From Halovenus halobia (GTDB lineage Archaea; Halobacteriota; Halobacteria; Halobacteriales; Haloarculaceae): a stretch of DNA of 64,000 nucleotides. The stretch covers positions 930,001 through 994,000 of the forward strand of contig NZ_JBLKOA010000001.1 in the NCBI RefSeq assembly GCF_051414135.1, given 5' to 3'. The notes under the pieces are model-generated. The model searched no databases and was not told where the DNA came from. It saw only the letters and a program-made list of their open reading frames with translations. Each line of letters opens with the position of its first letter. Positions within the stretch are counted from its first letter, which is position 1. The position numbers and the translations under genes are program-made. Positions 60,060-64,000 of the stretch are shown here, piece after piece.

Positions 60060-60449
60060 TTACTGTCGGCCGATCCACGTTTTTGCGTCTTCTAGTTCGT
60101 CAAATAGCTCTCTGTTAATCGTGTCGTCAGACATCTCGACGACGTTTTCGATGGACATCTCTGAGACGACACTCTCTGGCATGACCATCGCCATGTGTTC
60201 GAGTCCCGAATTCTCCGCGCGCGGCGCCCAGTCAACGACCGACCACTGCTGGTCGTCCTGGTCCAGTGGCGGAATCTCACTCGTATCTGCAATGATACGG
60301 TCCGAGCCCGTGTCAGCCATTGCGTCGATAATTGAATCCATGTATCGGCGGAACTCATCGCCTTCAGCGTATTCGTCCATTCGTGCAACGATAGCACCTA
60401 TCTCACTGTCGTAGGTTACCTCTGCGAACCCCTCATCGAAGTATGACAT
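60060..60449 (-). CDS. STAS/SpoIIAA-like small protein
   Basis: Protein of 129 residues, mixed alpha/beta, acidic: EVTYDSEIGAIVARMDEYAEGDEFRRYMDSIIDAMADTGSDRIIADTSEIPPL. This resembles the SpoIIAA-like/STAS family found in haloarchaea. There is no phosphorylatable-Ser motif of the anti-anti-sigma kind. It is convergent with the RecJ-like gene (stops adjacent) and divergent from thyX. Function unknown. Confidence 0.65.
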   Translation of the reverse strand: MSYFDEGFAEVTYDSEIGAIVARMDEYAEGDEFRRYMDSIIDAMADTGSDRIIADTSEIPPLDQDDQQWSVVDWAPRAENSGLEHMAMVMPESVVSEMSIENVVEMSDDTINRELFDELEDAKTWIGRQ

Positions 60450-60539
60450 ACTACGGCACGGTTGTTTTGTCGAGAGGTTCTTAAAACCAGACCACAGTCC
60501 GCCGGGAGAGACAGAAATTTACCCCTCCGGTCCGCCGAG

Positions 60540-61289
60540 ATGAGTATGGAAGTCGAACTGCTGGAAGCGACTGACCGGCCCGAACGGCTGATCTGTCAGG
60601 CGGCACGCAACGACTACATGGAGGAGTTCGTCGGGGAGACAGCCTTCGACGAAGTAATGGCGAGTATCGAAGGGGACTCCCTGGACGAGCGCAAAGAGAC
60701 ACTCATCAACCGCCTGCTCGACCACGGCCACTTCGGCCCGTTCGAGCACCCGCAGGCAACCTTCGCAATCAAGGGAATCAGTCGCTCCTGTATGGCCCAG
60801 ATTACCCGTCACCGACACGTCTCTTTCGACGTGCAGTCGATGCGGTACGTCGCCTTCGACGATATTGACCCGGCGGAAGTCGAGACTGGCGAGATGGTCG
60901 TCGTGCCGCCGTCAGTGAGCGACCCGGACTGGGTCGGTCGCAATCAGCAAACCGGCGACGTTGACGAGGAGACTGCACAGCGACGAGAAGAATTGTTCGA
61001 GGAAACGATCGAAACGGCGTTCGAGTCCTATCAGGAGTTACTCGACCTCGGTCTGCCGCCCGAGGACGCTCGCTTCGTGCTCCCAATCGGGTCGAAAGTC
61101 AATATGGTCATGTCGATGAACCCCCGAATGTTGATGCACGTTGCTGATATGCGGGCCGCAGCCGACAGCCAGTGGGAGATTCGAGATATGACCGAGCGAG
61201 TACTCGATCTGGCTGCAGAGTGGTGCCCAATCACCTTCGAGTACTACGAAGAGGAGATGAAAAACCGGAAGAACAGGCTCGCACCGTAG
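60540..61289 (+). CDS. thyX: Flavin-dependent thymidylate synthase ThyX
   Basis: Enzyme of 249 residues making dTMP with FAD and methylene-tetrahydrofolate; replaces ThyA. The ThyX motif RHRHVSFDVQSMRY (RHRxxSxxxxSxR) and the early HGHFGPFEHPQATFAIKGISRSC are diagnostic. The ATG at 60540 and the in-frame ATG at 60546 are both possible. AATTTACC at about 60515 indicates a leaderless transcript. Confidence 0.93.
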   Translation: MSMEVELLEATDRPERLICQAARNDYMEEFVGETAFDEVMASIEGDSLDERKETLINRLLDHGHFGPFEHPQATFAIKGISRSCMAQITRHRHVSFDVQSMRYVAFDDIDPAEVETGEMVVVPPSVSDPDWVGRNQQTGDVDEETAQRREELFEETIETAFESYQELLDLGLPPEDARFVLPIGSKVNMVMSMNPRMLMHVADMRAAADSQWEIRDMTERVLDLAAEWCPITFEYYEEEMKNRKNRLAP

Positions 61290-61389
61290 ACCAGTCCGCA
61301 TAGCGGTTGCAGCGGCCGTGTCAGATTTCTCTCCGCCAGCAGTTCGCGCAAGCCGGTGATTTAATCCGTCGCCGACCGAAGCCGTGGAC

Positions 61390-64000
61390 ATGGCACGTCG
61401 GGACGATTCACGCCGGACGGGGGAGCCGGGAGTTGGAGCGACGCCGGGTAGCCCGGAACGTGACAGCCGGGCGCACTACGATTACACCGGCGGCACCGTC
61501 GAGCGTCCGGCCCCGCAGGCGGAGTTACACGAGCGAGTCGACGGCGACGTGCGGTTCGATGACCTCTCACGACAGCTGTACGCGACCGACGCCAGCGCGT
61601 ACGAAGTGACGCCAATCGGCGTCGTCTACCCAACGTCGACGTCTGACGTCGCGGCAGTTGTCGACTACTGTCACGCCCGAGAGATGGGCGTGCTGCCGCG
61701 CGGCGGCGGCACAAGTCTCGCCGGCCAATCCGTCAACGAGGCTGTCGTGCTGGATTTTACCCGATACATGAACGACGTGCGGTCAATCAACCCCGAGGAA
61801 CGGCTGGCACGAGCACAGCCGGGAGTGACACTTGGCAATCTCAACGCCGCGCTCGAACCCGAGGGGCTGAAGTTCGCGCCGGACCCCGCATGGGGCGAAA
61901 AGAGCGCCCTCGGCGGCGCAATCGGAAACAACTCGACAGGGTCGCACTCACTCAAGTACGGGAAGACTGACGCCTACGTCGAGGAGTGCGAGGTGGTTCT
62001 CGCCGACGGGACCGTCACCAGATTTGGCACTATCTCGGTCGAAGACCTTCGAGCGGGCGCGGACGGTAAGGGCGACATATCCGCGGCCGAACAACGAATC
62101 TACGCGGCAGTCTGTTCGGTGCTCGACAACCGCGAGTTGATCGAGCGGTCCTATCCGGAACTCAAGCGCAACGTCTCAGGATACAATCTCGACAGGCTGG
62201 TTGCTGAGGCCGAAGATGGAGACGTGAACCTCGCCCGCCTGTTAGCTGGCAGTGAAGGGACGCTTGCCATCGTTACCGAGGCAACCATCGCGCTCGAACC
62301 GATTCCCGCGGAGAAGTCCGTTGCGCTGTTGCGGTACGAGACCGTCGCCGACGCGATGGCTGACGTGGCTCCGATTGTCGAGCACGGCCCGGCGGCCGTC
62401 GAGGTGTTAGATGACGTTCTGTTAGAGTTAGCCCGCGACACTGCGGAATTTGGTGAGCTCGTCGACGAGTTGGTTCCCGAAGGAACGGAGGCTGTACTGC
62501 TCGTGGAGTTCTACGCCGACTCTGTCGAGGAGGGCCACCAGCAGATCGACAACCTGCTCGCAGACCGACTGCCAGACCGAGAGACCGGCGACGGTAAAAC
62601 CGAAGCCCAAACGCATGCAACCTCGGCACTCGAGGCCTACGACGAGAGCGAGCGAGCGCGGTTCTGGAAACTCCGCAAGAGCGGGCTGCCAATCCTGCTC
62701 TCCCGGACCAGTGACGCCAAACACGCCAGTTTCATCGAAGATGTCGCGGTTCCGCCAGCGTCGCTTCCAGAGTTCGTCGCTGACTTCGAGGAGATTCTCG
62801 ACGACCACGACACATTCGCGAGTTTCTACGGCCACGCCGGCCCCGGTTGTCTACACGTCCGGCCGCTGATCAATATGAAAGAGGAGACAGGCCTCGAACA
62901 GATGAAGGGGATTTCTGAGGCTGTTACTGACCTCGCGGTGAAGTACGGCGGCTCCGTGTCGGGCGAGCACGGCGACGGCCGTGCACGGACGGAGTTCAAT
63001 CGCAAACTGTACGGACAGGAGGTCTGGGAACTGTTCCGGGAGCTAAAGACCGCGTTCGACCCGAACTGGCTGTTGAATCCGGGGCAGGTCGTGGGCTACG
63101 CCGCCGACGAACCGTTGCCCGAGGATACCCCGGGCCGGGCCGTTGCTGTCTCAATGGTCGAAAACCTGCGGTTCTCACCGGAGTACGACGCTGACGTGGA
63201 CTTCGAGCCAACACTCAACTGGGACAACGACAACGGCGTGCAGGGAATGGTCGAACTCTGTCACGGCTGTGGCGGCTGTCGCGGACCACAGGAGACAACA
63301 GGCGGCGTGATGTGTCCGACCTACCGTGCGAGCGAGGAAGAGTCGACGAGTACCCGCGGCCGGGCGAACGCGCTCAGGCAGGCGCTCAGCGGTGACCTCT
63401 CGCTTTCGGAGACTGACGAGGAGTTCGCGGCTGAGGTGATGGACCTCTGTATTGGCTGCAAGGGCTGTGCGAAAAACTGCCCCAGTGAGGTCGATATGGC
63501 GAAACTCAAGGCCGAGTTCCAGCACGAACAGCACGAGCAGTCGAGTCCGAGCCTCCGTGACCGACTGTTCGCACACGTCGACCGGGTCAGCGCTGTCGGC
63601 AGCGCGCTCGCGCCACTGCCCTCCCTACTCCAGCGACTACCGGGAAGCGGACTCGTCACTGAGAAACTGCTCGGCATCGCGCGTGAGCGAGCGTTGCCAA
63701 CGTTCCGACGCGAGACGCTGGTCGACTGGGCAGAGGACCGCGAGCCCGAGGTATCCGCCGAGACGGCTTCGCGGCGCGTGCTGCTGTTCCCGGACACCTA
63801 CACCAACTACAGCCACCCAACGGTGGGGAAAGCAGCCGTCGAGTTGCTGGAAGCGGCCGGCGTGCATGTCCAGATTGCCGGGGGTGTGACCGCCAGCGGT
63901 CGCGCGGCACACTCGAAAGGATTTCTCGATGCTGCGCGTGAGCGGGCCGAAACCAACGTCACAGCACTCGCGCCGAAAGTTGCGACGGGCTGGGATATTG
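61390..64000 (+). CDS. FAD-binding/Fe-S dehydrogenase (D-lactate/glycolate type), truncated by window end
   Basis: At least 870 residues; the frame runs past the end of the window. It starts with a GlcD-like FAD domain (GVLPRGGGTSLAGQSV, NNSTGSHSLKYGKTDAYVEECEV, about 75-195), continues with the FAD-oxidase C domain (GCLHVRPLI, GSVSGEHGDGRARTEF) and ends in a GlpC-like part with two cysteine clusters, CHGCGGCRG...MC and CIGCKGCAKNC, then the first CCG-type domain. Fused proteins of about 1,000 residues oxidise D-lactate or related 2-hydroxy acids. The TTTAAT element at 61361-61366 supports ATG 61390 as a leaderless start. Confidence 0.88.
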   Translation, partial: MARRDDSRRTGEPGVGATPGSPERDSRAHYDYTGGTVERPAPQAELHERVDGDVRFDDLSRQLYATDASAYEVTPIGVVYPTSTSDVAAVVDYCHAREMGVLPRGGGTSLAGQSVNEAVVLDFTRYMNDVRSINPEERLARAQPGVTLGNLNAALEPEGLKFAPDPAWGEKSALGGAIGNNSTGSHSLKYGKTDAYVEECEVVLADGTVTRFGTISVEDLRAGADGKGDISAAEQRIYAAVCSVLDNRELIERSYPELKRNVSGYNLDRLVAEAEDGDVNLARLLAGSEGTLAIVTEATIALEPIPAEKSVALLRYETVADAMADVAPIVEHGPAAVEVLDDVLLELARDTAEFGELVDELVPEGTEAVLLVEFYADSVEEGHQQIDNLLADRLPDRETGDGKTEAQTHATSALEAYDESERARFWKLRKSGLPILLSRTSDAKHASFIEDVAVPPASLPEFVADFEEILDDHDTFASFYGHAGPGCLHVRPLINMKEETGLEQMKGISEAVTDLAVKYGGSVSGEHGDGRARTEFNRKLYGQEVWELFRELKTAFDPNWLLNPGQVVGYAADEPLPEDTPGRAVAVSMVENLRFSPEYDADVDFEPTLNWDNDNGVQGMVELCHGCGGCRGPQETTGGVMCPTYRASEEESTSTRGRANALRQALSGDLSLSETDEEFAAEVMDLCIGCKGCAKNCPSEVDMAKLKAEFQHEQHEQSSPSLRDRLFAHVDRVSAVGSALAPLPSLLQRLPGSGLVTEKLLGIARERALPTFRRETLVDWAEDREPEVSAETASRRVLLFPDTYTNYSHPTVGKAAVELLEAAGVHVQIAGGVTASGRAAHSKGFLDAARERAETNVTALAPKVATGWDI

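Noticed and set aside
61307..61609. 100-codon frame overlapping the start of the FAD/Fe-S dehydrogenase
   Set aside because: Different frame from the gene with the FAD motifs; no features of its own.
1..64000. tRNA, rRNA or insertion sequence
   Set aside because: No T-loop-like GGTTCGAATCC with matching acceptor stems, no rRNA stretches and no transposase were seen on reading; a tRNAscan-SE or ISfinder run would settle this.

Overview
This window comes from a haloarchaeon (class Halobacteria). The proteins are strongly acidic. Halocyanins, Tat lipoproteins, a TRAM protein, TrmB-type and DUF7344-type regulators, archaeal ribosomal proteins (L7Ae, S28e, L24e), a UbaA-like E1, a 2-oxoacid:ferredoxin oxidoreductase and an archaeal-type phosphomevalonate decarboxylase are all present. 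Many genes have a TATA-like box centred about 26 bp upstream of the start codon and little or no leader. The genus cannot be fixed from the sequence alone. No rRNA, tRNA, CRISPR array, transposase or prophage was seen.

Layout. 0-2.5 kb: a minus-strand run of three SipW/TasA-type surface protein genes, one with a von Willebrand A domain. 2.5-4.2 kb: two tandem plus-strand genes for DUF7344-type regulators with membrane helices, preceded by an array of helically phased TACCG/TACGG boxes. 4.3-12.3 kb: TatA, isoprenoid enzyme MvaD, an Eis-like acetyltransferase, a 480-bp block of nested palindromes, a MATE transporter, a surface protein with an HExxH motif, and fumarase. 12.4-14.4 kb: a seven-helix opsin-like protein that lacks the retinal lysine, convergent with an Mrp/ApbC ATPase whose N-terminal domain carries a palindromic in-frame insertion. 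14.4-20.2 kb: a respiratory locus (two halocyanins, a 16-Cys iron-sulfur protein, an NrfD-like membrane protein, a small membrane protein) plus a GNAT protein. 20.5-25.2 kb: a degenerate protein kinase divergent from a tungstate-type ABC transporter (tupABC) and a ModE-like regulator. 25.3-37.5 kb: a lipoprotein, KorAB, a methyltransferase, several small HTH proteins, an MBL hydrolase, a TRAM protein, an SPFH protein, TrmB, endonuclease III, a Nudix hydrolase and an S10-like protein.

37.5-49.7 kb: an M20 amidohydrolase, a formate dehydrogenase catalytic subunit with MobA and YqeC nearby, MutS, an ABC-2 exporter, and a two-gene MetE-type methionine synthase. 49.8-54.6 kb: a Yip1-like protein, the DUF655-KsgA-HemK operon, a 300-bp array of ten alternating hairpins, then the rpl7ae-rps28e-rpl24e-ndk operon. 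54.7-64 kb: UbaA, a zinc metalloprotease, an M42 aminopeptidase, a DHH/OB-fold RecJ-like protein, a STAS-like protein, ThyX, and a truncated FAD/Fe-S dehydrogenase running off the window end.

Functional themes. The 14.4-19.4 kb genes look like a molybdenum-free quinol:halocyanin oxidoreductase (inference). Tungstate uptake, a ModE-like sensor, formate dehydrogenase, MobA and YqeC together suggest W/Mo enzyme metabolism. The least expected signal is a family of palindromes with 3-nt loops, seen in two intergenic blocks and inside one coding region. In one block and in the coding insertion, GA/GA tandem mismatches sit at fixed positions between two stems, and the pairing is kept by compensating changes.
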